A stretch of 64,000 nt of DNA from Stackebrandtia endophytica (GTDB taxonomy: Bacteria; Actinomycetota; Actinomycetes; Mycobacteriales; Micromonosporaceae). Position 1 is the stretch's first letter; every line of letters begins with the position of its first letter. Below, one piece after another: positions 35,790-44,764 of this stretch. Location: NCBI RefSeq assembly GCF_006716355.1, contig NZ_VFOW01000001.1:1860001-1924000 (forward strand), written 5' to 3'. A model generated the notes under the pieces. That model worked only from the letters and a program-made list of their open reading frames with translations, did not search any database and was not told the origin of the DNA. The translations under genes and the position numbers were made by a program.

Positions 35790-37039
35790 GTTCGATATCG
35801 GTGGAGGAGACCCTCGACTGGGAGGTGTTCGTCTCACGCTACTGGGACCGGGCCCCAGTGCTGTTTCGCTCACCAGGGCCCGTACCGTTCGTCGCCGAAG
35901 AGGTCTTCGAGGCCGCAACCGCGACGGTGGGGCCCGACGGTGCGGCGTCCAAGGCGGTCCAGTTGACCTCCGAGGGGCGTCGGCTCCCCACCATCGACCG
36001 CGCAACGCCACACGTCGACGACGGCGACTTCGACAGCTACGTCTCGCGAATCACCGAACGTCTCGGCGGTGATCGTCATGCCCTGGTCATCTCCAGTTTC
36101 CATGCCTATGGTCCGGCCATGTGGAGTCGGCAACGCGCCTTCTTCGCTCCCCTGTGGCAGCGAGTGGGAATTCCCATGACCACCGCGCTGACCACGCTCT
36201 TTCACGGTAATTACGAGCACTCCCCGGTTGGTGTCCACAAAGATCGATACGGCACGTTCATGTATGTCCTGTCGGGCCGTAAACGGATGCGAATGTGGAG
36301 CCGACGGCCGTGGGAGCACGACGCCAGCACCATCGTCGACTACGACCAGTACCTCGACTCCTCTATCAGCGCCGAAGCCGAAGCCGGCCAGTTGTTGTAC
36401 TGGCCGTCGAGCCACTTCCACGTCGGCGAGAACATCGGCGATCAGCCCGCCACGAGTGTCAACGTCGGAGTGCCTCGCGAGGAACGCCGCATGGACCAGG
36501 AGACGGTCGCCCTCCTGGGGGACACCCCCGCCGCCGAATACGGCGACGTCGGCGCCTACCTCGCATCGGTCCTGCCGCCGGTTGAGGCCGCGATGTTCAC
36601 CGACGGCATCGCCGCTCAACCACCCGACGCGCTGCGACTCGGCCTAGACCAGGTGGTCTCTCGACTCACGGTGGCGTGGACGGGACGACGACGGCGCGAG
36701 TTGGCATTGAACCGCTACACCGCCGGGGGATTCCAACCGGTACCCGCCGCCCGACCACTACACCGCCTGTCCACCAGGGATCGGCTGCGCCTCGATCCCG
36801 CCGCGTCGATCCTGTGGTGTGTCGTCGACGAGACGTCGGCCCTGTGCTCCGCCAACGGACACACCGCGACCGAAACGCTCTCACCAAGGGCGATGGGCAC
36901 GCTGTTCGACGGCCTCGACCGGGCTCAGCCACCGACCGTCACCGAGCTGTGCCGAGCCGTCGATCCCGGGGAACGGGACAAGACGGCCTCACTGCTCGCG
37001 GAACTGTGCGCATTCCGCGCCCTTGACGTGTCGAGATGA
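35786..37039 (+). CDS. JmjC-type Fe(II)/2-oxoglutarate oxygenase with winged-helix tail
   Basis: A 417-residue protein with the JmjC/ribosomal-oxygenase layout. The cupin core at about 130-230 has H151 and D153 in VHKDRYG and a distal histidine in SSHFHVGE (H210 or H212), followed by the NVGVP strand. Residues about 330-417 (LRLDPAASILWCVVDE to ELCAFRALDV) form a small winged-helix-like domain resembling PqqD-type recognition elements or the tail of ribosomal oxygenases. Such enzymes hydroxylate amino-acid side chains. The two precursor peptides encoded upstream are the obvious substrates, with Trp, Tyr, Asn and Arg near the C-x-x-W-Y-C motif as candidates. ATG follows GAGGAGG. It is the last gene of the locus. 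Confidence 0.78.
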   Translation: MSSISVEETLDWEVFVSRYWDRAPVLFRSPGPVPFVAEEVFEAATATVGPDGAASKAVQLTSEGRRLPTIDRATPHVDDGDFDSYVSRITERLGGDRHALVISSFHAYGPAMWSRQRAFFAPLWQRVGIPMTTALTTLFHGNYEHSPVGVHKDRYGTFMYVLSGRKRMRMWSRRPWEHDASTIVDYDQYLDSSISAEAEAGQLLYWPSSHFHVGENIGDQPATSVNVGVPREERRMDQETVALLGDTPAAEYGDVGAYLASVLPPVEAAMFTDGIAAQPPDALRLGLDQVVSRLTVAWTGRRRRELALNRYTAGGFQPVPAARPLHRLSTRDRLRLDPAASILWCVVDETSALCSANGHTATETLSPRAMGTLFDGLDRAQPPTVTELCRAVDPGERDKTASLLAELCAFRALDVSR

Positions 37040-37109
37040 ATGCGGTTGGTTCGCGCCGGTGGCCCGGCGTGAACCAACCGGGGTGGCCTCGAGACGGACT
37101 TGAGCCGTG

Positions 37110-38744
37110 TCAACACCGTTGCCGGTCGGACACCACGTAACCGTTGCGGCTGCGGATATGCCGATCGAAGCACGCCCCGTTTCCGTTGCCGGCATCCCAG
37201 CGCACCTGGAAACGGACACTCGATGTTCCGGTGGCGTTGCGCTCCTCCCGGGGAACGTTGATGGTCCAGGATGCCTTGCCCATATAGCCGTGGCTGACGT
37301 GGACCCTGCTCAGAACCCGTTGTGCCGAGGTGACCTCGCTGATCAGGCTGTCGTGCAGGACGATCGAGGTGGTCAACCGGTCGTCCTCGTCGAGGCTGAT
37401 CTGTCCGTCGACCTGGTAACGGCGGTCGTTCTTGCGTTCCTCGGCCTCGGCGGAGTCGGCCAGCACGGTCCGGGTTTCGACGTCCCGCCAGTTGGAGCCG
37501 AGGGCGTCGGGGTTCTCGGCCGCACCGAAGGCGTGGGTCGACGAGTAGGTCAACACACGATCCACCGTCGTCAGCACACGGCCTTCGGAGGTCTCCAGCC
37601 AACCGGTCGCGGTGTGCTGGTGCCCCGCTTCGGCGAGGACCTGGGTCTCGTCGCCGTTGGCGGTCACCGACCAGGTGTTGCGCAGCTGGGTGGTGTTGGA
37701 ACTCAACAGTCCACCGGCGACGACATCACTGTCGTGGTCTTGCCACACCCGAAACGCCGTCGGCGTCGACCAGCCGTCGGTGTCCTCGTCGACACCCACG
37801 ACCCGCACCGCGACCTCGTGGGCACGCCCGTCGTTGAGCAGTCCCAGATAGGGGGTGAGGTCGTAGGTGATCGGCCGCAGGTCGAACGCGCGTGGCGCGG
37901 GCAGGTTGTACCAGAGGAACGGGTTGGACCAGCCGCCGGTGTAGATCGCCGGATAGGGCGTCGCGATACCTGCGACCCGACCGTCGACCAGCACCTGGAC
38001 CTCCCGGTACGGGCCTTCGGAGGACTCGCAGGAGTAATCGGCTTCCGGTGGCGCGGTCAGATACCAGAACTCCTCGCACCCGCCGCCGGAACCGGTGGCG
38101 TACACGTCGGCGAGCAACCGCATCGAATTGCGCGGCACCGTCACCGACCCCACCAGGTCGGTCCCCACCCGGTCCGCGTCCTCCAACGGCAGGACGCGGT
38201 CGGCGCCGGTCGTGACCGGGTAGTCGTCATCGGCGGCGTAGAAGGTCACGGTGACCTGGATGTCGAAGACGCCGGTGTGCACGTCGTCGACGAGGTTGCC
38301 CAGTTCCATGACCACGGGCTGGTCATCACGGAACAGTGCCTGGTAACCGGTGAGATCCTTCTCGGCCTGCCATTCGATCCCCTCCGGTGACGGCTGCGGT
38401 GTGGAGGTGTTGAACACCGGCACGCCACCGATGGTCAGGGTCCCCATCCGGTCGTACTGCCGACCCGACACCGCCCCGGTGAGGTCGAGCACCACCTTCG
38501 ACCAGTCCCCCGCGCATTCTGCGGGCGGGGTGTACTCGGATTCGTACGGTTCGAAATCGTCGAATACGTGATCGACGAGAACGACTTCACAGGACTCGGT
38601 ATCGGGTCGTTCGACGGGGGCCACCGCTGAGATCGGGTCATCCCAGTCGGAACCGAACTCATCGGGGGCGTCGGCTTGGGCGGGGGAATTGATTACGGCG
38701 GTCAGAAGGGCGACGGCCGCCGTAACGGACAGTGCGCGTCTCAC
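37110..38744 (-). CDS. Secreted PNGase A-like glycoamidase
   Basis: A 544-residue exported protein with a signal peptide ending in AQA (about 1-25). The sequence shows the plant and fungal peptide-N4-(N-acetyl-beta-glucosaminyl)asparagine amidase A pattern: FEPYESEYTPPAEC, KVVLDLTGAVSGRQYDRMGTLTIGG, FNTSTPQPSPEGIEWQAEKDLTGY. PNGase A removes N-glycans from proteins, including those with core alpha-1,3-fucose. Six or more cysteines suggest disulfides outside the cell. The GTG at 38,744 with AAGGAG nine bases upstream is the start. It converges on the RiPP locus, which appears unrelated. Possible role: deglycosylating plant or fungal glycoproteins. Confidence 0.85.
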   Translation of the reverse strand: MRRALSVTAAVALLTAVINSPAQADAPDEFGSDWDDPISAVAPVERPDTESCEVVLVDHVFDDFEPYESEYTPPAECAGDWSKVVLDLTGAVSGRQYDRMGTLTIGGVPVFNTSTPQPSPEGIEWQAEKDLTGYQALFRDDQPVVMELGNLVDDVHTGVFDIQVTVTFYAADDDYPVTTGADRVLPLEDADRVGTDLVGSVTVPRNSMRLLADVYATGSGGGCEEFWYLTAPPEADYSCESSEGPYREVQVLVDGRVAGIATPYPAIYTGGWSNPFLWYNLPAPRAFDLRPITYDLTPYLGLLNDGRAHEVAVRVVGVDEDTDGWSTPTAFRVWQDHDSDVVAGGLLSSNTTQLRNTWSVTANGDETQVLAEAGHQHTATGWLETSEGRVLTTVDRVLTYSSTHAFGAAENPDALGSNWRDVETRTVLADSAEAEERKNDRRYQVDGQISLDEDDRLTTSIVLHDSLISEVTSAQRVLSRVHVSHGYMGKASWTINVPREERNATGTSSVRFQVRWDAGNGNGACFDRHIRSRNGYVVSDRQRC

Positions 38745-38923
38745 GCGACACTCCTTGGGCTGGGCGGGCGGTTTGATCGGACTCGGCAGGGGTGAATCAT
38801 GCCCTGTCGGCGGTGTCGAGCGCAACCGCATCGTCGCGGCCATCGCCGAAACCGGTCGAGGGCATTGGTTGGACGCTAATCATGCCTGACCGGTTCCATC
38901 GACGTGCAGCTATCCCAGCCGGG

Positions 38924-39676
38924 TCACCGCTTGAACCAGCCGCGGAAACTGGTCGATTTCGCCGGGGAGACGACGTCGGCGATCACGGTGGTGATGTTGT
39001 CGGGACCGCCGCCCTGGAGCGCCAGATCCACCAACTGAGCAGTGCATTCGTCGGGGTCGTCGATCTGCCTCACGATAGTGGCGATGTCGTCGGCATCGGC
39101 GGCATCGGGCAAACCGTCACTACACACCAGATATCGGTCACCGACAGCCACCGGCCGCGTCGACAGTTTCGCCTCCACGGGTTGACCAGAAACGACACGG
39201 GTGACCATGGAGCGGTACGGGTGGGTCCGAACTTCGGCCTCTTCGATGCTTCCCTGTTCGATCAACACCTGAACATAGGTGTCGTCGCGCGTCAGCTGAG
39301 TGAACTCACCGTCACGCAGCAGATAAGCGCGGGAGTCGCCGATGTGCGCGATCGTGACCTCGTCATCGGTGAACAACAGCGCCGTGACCGTGGTGGCCAT
39401 TCCGTGTTGTTCCGGATTGTTGACGATGGAACGTTTGATGTCGCGGCTGGCGGTCTCGACTGCCGACCGCAGCACCTCCATCGGCTGACGAGGCGGACGT
39501 CCCTTGTTCAGCGGCTCCAGCGCGGCGGCCGTCAACGCGCTGGCGACTTCACCGGCGGCTTCACCACCGACGCCATCGGCCACCGCGACCAGGCGTTTGC
39601 CGGTCACGTATGCGTCCTCGTTGTGCTCACGGATCAAACCGGGGTGTGTGGACGCGGCGATGCGAAGGTCGACCAT
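38924..39676 (-). CDS. PP2C-type protein Ser/Thr phosphatase
   Basis: A 250-residue PPM/PP2C phosphatase. Conserved metal motifs are present: REHNEDA (about 16-22), VADGVGG (31-37), IAHIGDSRAYLLRDG (109-123), VCSDGLPD and GGPDNITTVIADV. It dephosphorylates Ser/Thr-phosphorylated proteins in the cytoplasm using Mn or Mg. It lacks a membrane anchor and so is not the PstP cell-division form. ATG 39,676 is used because the family domain starts there. An in-frame ATG at 39,715 is an alternative. It diverges from the LuxR-type regulator gene. Confidence 0.9.
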   Translation of the reverse strand: MVDLRIAASTHPGLIREHNEDAYVTGKRLVAVADGVGGEAAGEVASALTAAALEPLNKGRPPRQPMEVLRSAVETASRDIKRSIVNNPEQHGMATTVTALLFTDDEVTIAHIGDSRAYLLRDGEFTQLTRDDTYVQVLIEQGSIEEAEVRTHPYRSMVTRVVSGQPVEAKLSTRPVAVGDRYLVCSDGLPDAADADDIATIVRQIDDPDECTAQLVDLALQGGGPDNITTVIADVVSPAKSTSFRGWFKR

Positions 39677-39875
39677 AATCAAGGAGGATGCCAGGTTGAG
39701 AACCCGCGCGTCCATACGTAGTTGTGCGTAGAACGTGCCCAGACCCGTCGAAACGATGCCTGTTGCCGACCGCGACGTCGGCCGCGGCCAGCGGGTTCGA
39801 TGCACTTCGGACACAACCGTCGGCCTCACCGACCGGCGCCACGGTACGAGACGACCGCCAGCGGAAAGGGGATCG

Positions 39876-40961
39876 GTGGATTCCAGGGCGTTCACGGGAC
39901 GAACCGCCGAACTGGAACGGTTGGGAGCTATCTGGCAGCAGGTGTGTTCCAGCCACCCGCGAGTCATCGTCGTGAGTGGCCCGGCGGGAGCGGGCAAGAG
40001 CCGACTCATCGCCGAAGCGGTGGCGGGACTGTCTCCCGAACCGACCGAGGTCCTGGTGGGGCATGCCGGTTGGCCGCACCCGGCGCCCTACGACTGGATC
40101 GCCAGCGCGCTGCGGTCCCGGGACACGACGAATCTGCCGGTTTCACCGGACACCTTGGCGTGGCTCACCCAAAGCGGTACCGCACCGCAGCGACGATGGG
40201 AACCGACGGCGCTGTTGCGAGCCGCCACCGACATCGTCCGGCATTTGGTGGCCGGCGGCCCCTCGGTGGTCGTCGTGGAGGACTTTCAGGCGCTGGATCC
40301 GGCCAGTCTGGCCTTGGTCGGCCGAATCGTGGGCCTATCCGACATGCCGGTGCTGACGGTGATCGCTACCCGGGACAACGCGCCGATGCCGGCGGCGCAG
40401 ACGGCGCTACTACAGGGCCTTTCGGACGAGTCGCGTTTCGAGGTCGAACCGGTCGGACCGGGCGACGCCGCCGACACCGCGTCGGTGTGGGCGCGTTACG
40501 CGGCCTCGATCGGACTGTCGAAGGAGGCGGCGGTAGCCGGATTGCACGGCGCGGCGGATCTGCTGTCGTTGGGACGTCCCGATGAGGCGCGCCGACTGTT
40601 GAACGACTGCCTGGGCGGCGGGGACACCGAACAGTCCGCCAATGTCCAGCTGGTACTGGCCGAGGCGCTGCTTCGCTTGGGGCACAAGGATCAGGCGGAG
40701 CAGACGGCGAGGCCGCTGACCGAGGAGCCGGAGGCGGCCGCACTGATCGACACGCTGAAATCCATCAACGAGTTGACCGCCCGCGAACGGGAGGTTCTGT
40801 CATGTCTGGCGGCGGGAATGTCCAATCGCCACATCGCACGCGCTCTGGGCATCTCGGTTCGGACGGTGGGTGTGCACGTGTCGAATCTGTTGCGCAAGAC
40901 CGGAACCGCGTCCCGGACCGAGGCAGCCCTCTGGGCGGTCCAACATGGCCTGACCGACTGA
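39876..40961 (+). CDS. LuxR-family ATPase regulator (LAL-like, short)
   Basis: A 361-residue regulator. The N-terminus (FTGRTAELERLGAIW) leads to an AAA/STAND ATPase with Walker A SGPAGAGKS (about 33-41) and a Walker B-like VVVVEDFQAL. A linker of about 100 residues replaces the long TPR region of classical LAL proteins. The C-terminal GerE helix-turn-helix is intact (LTAREREVLSCLAAGMSNRHIARALGISVRTVGVHVSNLLRK). The GTG at 39,876 has GGAAAGGGG upstream. Target genes unknown. The divergent PP2C gene shares its promoter region. Confidence 0.88.
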   Translation: MDSRAFTGRTAELERLGAIWQQVCSSHPRVIVVSGPAGAGKSRLIAEAVAGLSPEPTEVLVGHAGWPHPAPYDWIASALRSRDTTNLPVSPDTLAWLTQSGTAPQRRWEPTALLRAATDIVRHLVAGGPSVVVVEDFQALDPASLALVGRIVGLSDMPVLTVIATRDNAPMPAAQTALLQGLSDESRFEVEPVGPGDAADTASVWARYAASIGLSKEAAVAGLHGAADLLSLGRPDEARRLLNDCLGGGDTEQSANVQLVLAEALLRLGHKDQAEQTARPLTEEPEAAALIDTLKSINELTAREREVLSCLAAGMSNRHIARALGISVRTVGVHVSNLLRKTGTASRTEAALWAVQHGLTD

Positions 40962-40962
40962 A

Positions 40963-40986
40963 CGGTGTCGGTGTCGGTGTCGGTGT
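40963..40986. repeat. Hexanucleotide repeat (CGGTGT)x4
   Basis: Four perfect tandem copies of CGGTGT directly after the LuxR stop codon and bordering the terminator. It may vary in copy number between strains, but it lies outside coding sequence. Confidence 0.85.
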
Positions 40987-41014
40987 CGAGGACCGTCACG
41001 ACGACGGTCCTCGA
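40986..41014. terminator. Bidirectional terminator between convergent genes
   Basis: 12-bp perfect arms (TCGAGGACCGTC) with a 5-base loop, between the LuxR-type gene and the converging thioesterase gene. No clear T run on either strand. Confidence 0.75.
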
Positions 41015-41021
41015 TCGAACC

Positions 41022-41441
41022 TCAGTCGCCGCGTTCCACCGCGACGATGGTGCCCTGCGCGACCGCGACCAGTTTCTCGCCCCGGTCGCCGACGGCGAAG
41101 ATGGAACACGTGCACACCGCCTGGCGACGTGTCGTCACGACGGCCTTGGCCCGAGCGATGATCACATCGCCCAGCGCCGGTTTCACGTAGTTGATCTTGT
41201 ATTCGGCGGTGAGTGCGTCACCTCCCAGGGCCAGGCCACCGGCGAAGGTCAGCGAGTTGTCGGCGAGGTAACTGATGACCCCACCGTGGATGAAGCCGTG
41301 CTGTTGCTGAAGTTCTTTGCGGTTCCCGACGCGGATCTCGGCCGAGTCCGCACCCACCTCGGTGAGCTCGGCACCCAGGAATCCGGAGAACGGCTGGGCT
41401 TCGAAGATTCCCCGCGCGAATTCGGTCAAGTCGACTGTCAT
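41022..41441 (-). CDS. PaaI-type hotdog thioesterase
   Basis: A 139-residue single-domain hotdog protein. The motif HGFIHGGVISYLADNSLTFAGG carries the family's active-site region, and TAEYKINYVKPALGD is the following strand. Such enzymes hydrolyse acyl-CoA or phenylacetyl-CoA thioesters. Its ATG overlaps the stop of the Rieske oxygenase gene by four bases, so the two are co-translated and probably share a pathway for aromatic compound degradation. Confidence 0.9.
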   Translation of the reverse strand: MTVDLTEFARGIFEAQPFSGFLGAELTEVGADSAEIRVGNRKELQQQHGFIHGGVISYLADNSLTFAGGLALGGDALTAEYKINYVKPALGDVIIARAKAVVTTRRQAVCTCSIFAVGDRGEKLVAVAQGTIVAVERGD

Positions 41442-42616
41442 GCCACCTGCTCGTTGTTCGCCTCGACGACGTCGTCGAGGCGTTGGTCGATGTTGTCCTG
41501 GAACATGGCCAGCAGTCCTTCGGCCAGGCCCAGTACATGGTATTTGCTTCCACCACGGGTCAAGGTGCGTTGCACGTCCTCGGCGACGGCGAAGTCCTCC
41601 TTGTCGAACACGTCGTCGTTGGTGAACGTGAATCGCTTGTTCAACGCGCTCTGTCCGGTGGAGCCGGGGAAGTCCTCGGCGCGGTACAGCATCTCGTGTG
41701 TCCAGATGGAACGTTCCGGTCCGTCGGGCCAGAACGTGTTGATGGAGACGTAATCGGGATGCAGGATGAAGAACGTGTTCGGGAAGAGCGTGTAGTAGAC
41801 CGAGGCGTAATCGAGGATGCGCCACTCGGCCTCCGGCTTCATCGCGGTGTCACCGATGTTGGTGCGGGCCGCCGACAGCCGAATGTTCGGACCTTCGACG
41901 TCGTAGGCGATGACACCCCGCTTGAACGCGAAAGCGAGCGTCTCCCGGTGCAGGTAGGGGACGTGATAGCCCTCAAGGTAGGTCTTGATGAGCAGTTTCC
42001 AGTTGGCCTCCTTGACGACCCGGGTCTTCTTGTACTGCACCAGGGAGGCCACGTCGAAGTTGACCAGGTCGTCGTGGAACGAACCGAGATGGCCCGGTAT
42101 GTCCAATGAGGCCTGCGGGCTGCGGGCGACCCATACGAAGCCCCCGGACTCGGTCGCCGGAAGTTCCACCAGTCCGTACTCGCTCTTGTCGATTCCGGGG
42201 AAGTCGTGTGAGCGGGTCATCCCCTTCAACTCGCCGCTCAGGCCGTACACCCAGCCGTGGAACGGGCACACCAGGTTCTTGACGCTGCCGGCTCGCTGGT
42301 CCACCAGGCGTGAACCTCGGTGGCGGCACTGGTTGTAGAAGGCCCGGACTCGACCGTCCTCGCCGCGGATCACGAAGTAGGGGAACTCCTCCCAATCACT
42401 GGCGATGTACGAGCCGGGCTCGCTCAACTGGGAGACGTGGCCGGCGATCAGCGGGTAGGTCGTGAACGCCGACGCCAGCTCCCGATCGAGCAGTGCCTGG
42501 TCGGTGTACTTGCTGATGGGAATGTGGACGACCTCGTCCAGCATCTTCTCGTCACGACGATCCTCTCTCAATGCCAAGAGTCGCTTGATCATCGCGACCT
42601 GCTCGTGTTGCTGCAT
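41438..42616 (-). CDS. Rieske non-heme iron ring-hydroxylating oxygenase, alpha subunit
   Basis: A 392-residue oxygenase component. The Rieske [2Fe-2S] ligands are C97 and H99 (CRHRG) with C117 and H120 (CPFHGW). The mononuclear iron site uses H218 and H223 in EGYHVPYLHRET and a later aspartate near 345. Members hydroxylate aromatic rings or demethylate amines, with electrons from a reductase that is not encoded nearby. It is coupled to a PaaI-like thioesterase. Substrate unknown. Confidence 0.9.
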   Translation of the reverse strand: MQQHEQVAMIKRLLALREDRRDEKMLDEVVHIPISKYTDQALLDRELASAFTTYPLIAGHVSQLSEPGSYIASDWEEFPYFVIRGEDGRVRAFYNQCRHRGSRLVDQRAGSVKNLVCPFHGWVYGLSGELKGMTRSHDFPGIDKSEYGLVELPATESGGFVWVARSPQASLDIPGHLGSFHDDLVNFDVASLVQYKKTRVVKEANWKLLIKTYLEGYHVPYLHRETLAFAFKRGVIAYDVEGPNIRLSAARTNIGDTAMKPEAEWRILDYASVYYTLFPNTFFILHPDYVSINTFWPDGPERSIWTHEMLYRAEDFPGSTGQSALNKRFTFTNDDVFDKEDFAVAEDVQRTLTRGGSKYHVLGLAEGLLAMFQDNIDQRLDDVVEANNEQVA

Positions 42617-42796
42617 CTGGGTTCACTCCGCTCCCTTGTACACGGTGCCAGGACGCGACCGGGGTGGTCTCGGCCATCATACGGCGACGAAATGCCTACG
42701 GCACAGGACAATCGAGCCGCCGAATCCGCATCATCGACTCGGCCCGAGTTCGTCACCATTGTCCGTCCAGATAAGAGTCTCGGGATCGTCGGCGAG

Positions 42797-44062
42797 TCAG
42801 TTGGAAGCGCCTGCCGACATCGTCCCGGGCTGTTCAGACCCGACCGACGGCATCTCCACCTCAGGCCGGGTTCCATTGCGCAGGTGTGGGTTTCGCAGCA
42901 TCGGCAGGACCGAGATCACCGCGACGACGGCAAAGCCGATACCCAACACGATCGGGGCGCGCAAACCGTGGCCGGGAATGAGCGCCGACCCCAACCCCGA
43001 ACCGAGGATGACACCGAGGGTGATGAACGAGGCGTGGACGGTGTTCACCAACGGGCGGGTACTGCCCGCACGTTGGACCCGCACCGCCATGGCCGGGTTC
43101 ATGGTGATCCCGACCAGACCGATGCCCAGCATGAACACCACGGCCGGCAACGGAACGTCGGCGAGGAGCGCGAAGCCGACGAGGAACGCCAGGTTCAACG
43201 TCGTACCGATCAGCAGGACCCCGCCGGTGTGGCGATCCGCGAGTCGCCCGACCACGATGTTGCCCAGCAGGGTGGCGGCGCCGTAGGCCAACAACAGCAG
43301 CGGCACGGTGTCGCCGCCGAATCCGCTGATGCGGGTCAGGATCGGGGTGAGGAAGCTGAACATCGCGAAGGTGGCTCCGATGATCATCGTGCTGGATGCC
43401 AGGGCCAGCAACAGTTGCGGCCGACGGAACACCGCGAGCTCGCCGGTCAGGCGGGTGCGCACCTCCGCGCTGTCGGGTTCGGCGACCGGATTACGCACCA
43501 GCGCGAGAGTCAATCCGGCGGCGATGACGGTGAGGACCGCGATACCCCAGAAGGCGGCCTGCCAACCCAGGCGTCCGCCGATCAGGGTCGCCAACGGAAG
43601 TCCCAACAGCGTCCCCAGCATCAAGCCGTTGAGGGCGACGCCGACGGCGCGGCCCCGGATGCCGGGGTCGACCAGGCGCGCACACAGTGAGATCGCGATT
43701 CCGAAGAACGCCTGCGCCGCGACGCCGGTGACCACGCGGGCGGCCACCATCGCCGGGTAGGAGGTCGCCGATGCGGCCAACAGATTCCCGGCGAAGAAGA
43801 TCACGAATATGGTCAGCAACGCGGTTCGCGGTGTGACCCGCAGCAGTGCCAGGGTGAGCGCCGGGCCGCCCACGGTCATGGCGATCGCGAACACGGTCAC
43901 GAGGTAACCGATCTGTTCGATCCCGGTTCCAAGGCTGTCGGCCAGTTGCGGCATGAGTCCGGCGACGGCGAACTCACTGGTCACCATGGTGAATACACCG
44001 GCGGCCAGGACGTATACGGCGGCCGGCACGGTGCGTGACGCCGTCGAGGTGTTGGCGGGCAA
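42797..44062 (-). CDS. MFS transporter of the DHA1/arabinose-efflux type
   Basis: A 421-residue, 12-helix drug:H+ antiporter-like protein. The motif region between helices 2 and 3 (PALTLALLRVTPRTALL) and the VARVVTGVAAQAFFGIA helix resemble AraJ/CmlA-type exporters. The TTG start at 44,062 is supported by GGAGGAG six bases upstream and by the hydrophobic segment that follows. The adjacent TetR gene lies upstream on the same strand. Both promoter regions contain a similar partial palindrome, so the regulator probably represses this exporter. Confidence 0.88.
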   Translation of the reverse strand: MPANTSTASRTVPAAVYVLAAGVFTMVTSEFAVAGLMPQLADSLGTGIEQIGYLVTVFAIAMTVGGPALTLALLRVTPRTALLTIFVIFFAGNLLAASATSYPAMVAARVVTGVAAQAFFGIAISLCARLVDPGIRGRAVGVALNGLMLGTLLGLPLATLIGGRLGWQAAFWGIAVLTVIAAGLTLALVRNPVAEPDSAEVRTRLTGELAVFRRPQLLLALASSTMIIGATFAMFSFLTPILTRISGFGGDTVPLLLLAYGAATLLGNIVVGRLADRHTGGVLLIGTTLNLAFLVGFALLADVPLPAVVFMLGIGLVGITMNPAMAVRVQRAGSTRPLVNTVHASFITLGVILGSGLGSALIPGHGLRAPIVLGIGFAVVAVISVLPMLRNPHLRNGTRPEVEMPSVGSEQPGTMSAGASN

Positions 44063-44087
44063 GGTTTCTCCTCCTGAGGGATGTTTT

Positions 44088-44105
44088 GGAATGTTCGTTA
44101 CAGAA
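44088..44105 (-). promoter_or_regulatory. Candidate TetR operator before the MFS gene
   Basis: On the minus strand TTCTGTAACGAACATTCC, an imperfect palindrome 26 bases before the MFS start. Its first 13 bases match the site in front of the TetR gene at 11 positions. Confidence 0.45.
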
Positions 44106-44144
44106 TTGGACCGCACGTTGCCCCGACCGTGGGGACCGATCGGG

Positions 44145-44747
44145 TCAGGCGCGCAGAGCTCGAACGGTGGAGGTGACGATGTCGACCAGCGCCTGTCGGG
44201 AGGCGCCCCGCTGCGAGGAGATCCGCAGGCCCGCGATAGCAGCGTTGACGAAGGTGGCCAGACCCTCGGCGCCGACCTGGTCGGTGATCTCACCGGCGGC
44301 TTGACCGAGCCGCAGCACCGCGGTCAACGACCGAAGCCGGGTGGCGGTGTCCTCATTGATCATGTCGACGAGATCGGTGTGTTCGGGGTCGTTCGACAGC
44401 TCGGCGATGGTGTTGACCCCGAGACATCCCAGTGGGGCGTCGTCGGCGCGCCGCTCGACCTCCTCGGCGACCAGGCGCGTCAGCAACGTCGAGATCCGCG
44501 TCGGCACATCCAGCGCGGAATCACTCAGCAACTCCTCACCCTGCGCGCGGGTCCGCTCCAGATACGCGGCGAGGCATTCGGCGAACAGGGCGTCCTTGCC
44601 ACCGAAGGTGTTGTAGAGGCTGCCCCGACCCAGCCCGGTCGCACGGCACAGATCGTCGGCGCTGGTCGCGTGGAGGCCGTGGCGCCAGAACGTGCGCATC
44701 GCGTCGTCGACGACACGGTCGCGGTCGAAGCTCAGTGGTCGGGCCAT
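44145..44747 (-). CDS. TetR/AcrR-family regulator
   Basis: A 200-residue repressor with the helix-turn-helix TSADDLCRATGLGRGSLYNTFGGKDALF at about 28-55. Its C-terminal domain is of the TetR_C_16 or AcrR_C type (ERRADDAPLGCLGVN). It lies immediately upstream of the MFS gene on the same strand. The start ATG lies only six bases after a -10-like TAGGGT, so the transcript is probably leaderless. Likely autoregulated and controlling the exporter. Confidence 0.9.
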   Translation of the reverse strand: MARPLSFDRDRVVDDAMRTFWRHGLHATSADDLCRATGLGRGSLYNTFGGKDALFAECLAAYLERTRAQGEELLSDSALDVPTRISTLLTRLVAEEVERRADDAPLGCLGVNTIAELSNDPEHTDLVDMINEDTATRLRSLTAVLRLGQAAGEITDQVGAEGLATFVNAAIAGLRISSQRGASRQALVDIVTSTVRALRA

Positions 44748-44764
44748 GCGCCCACCCTAGCCAG

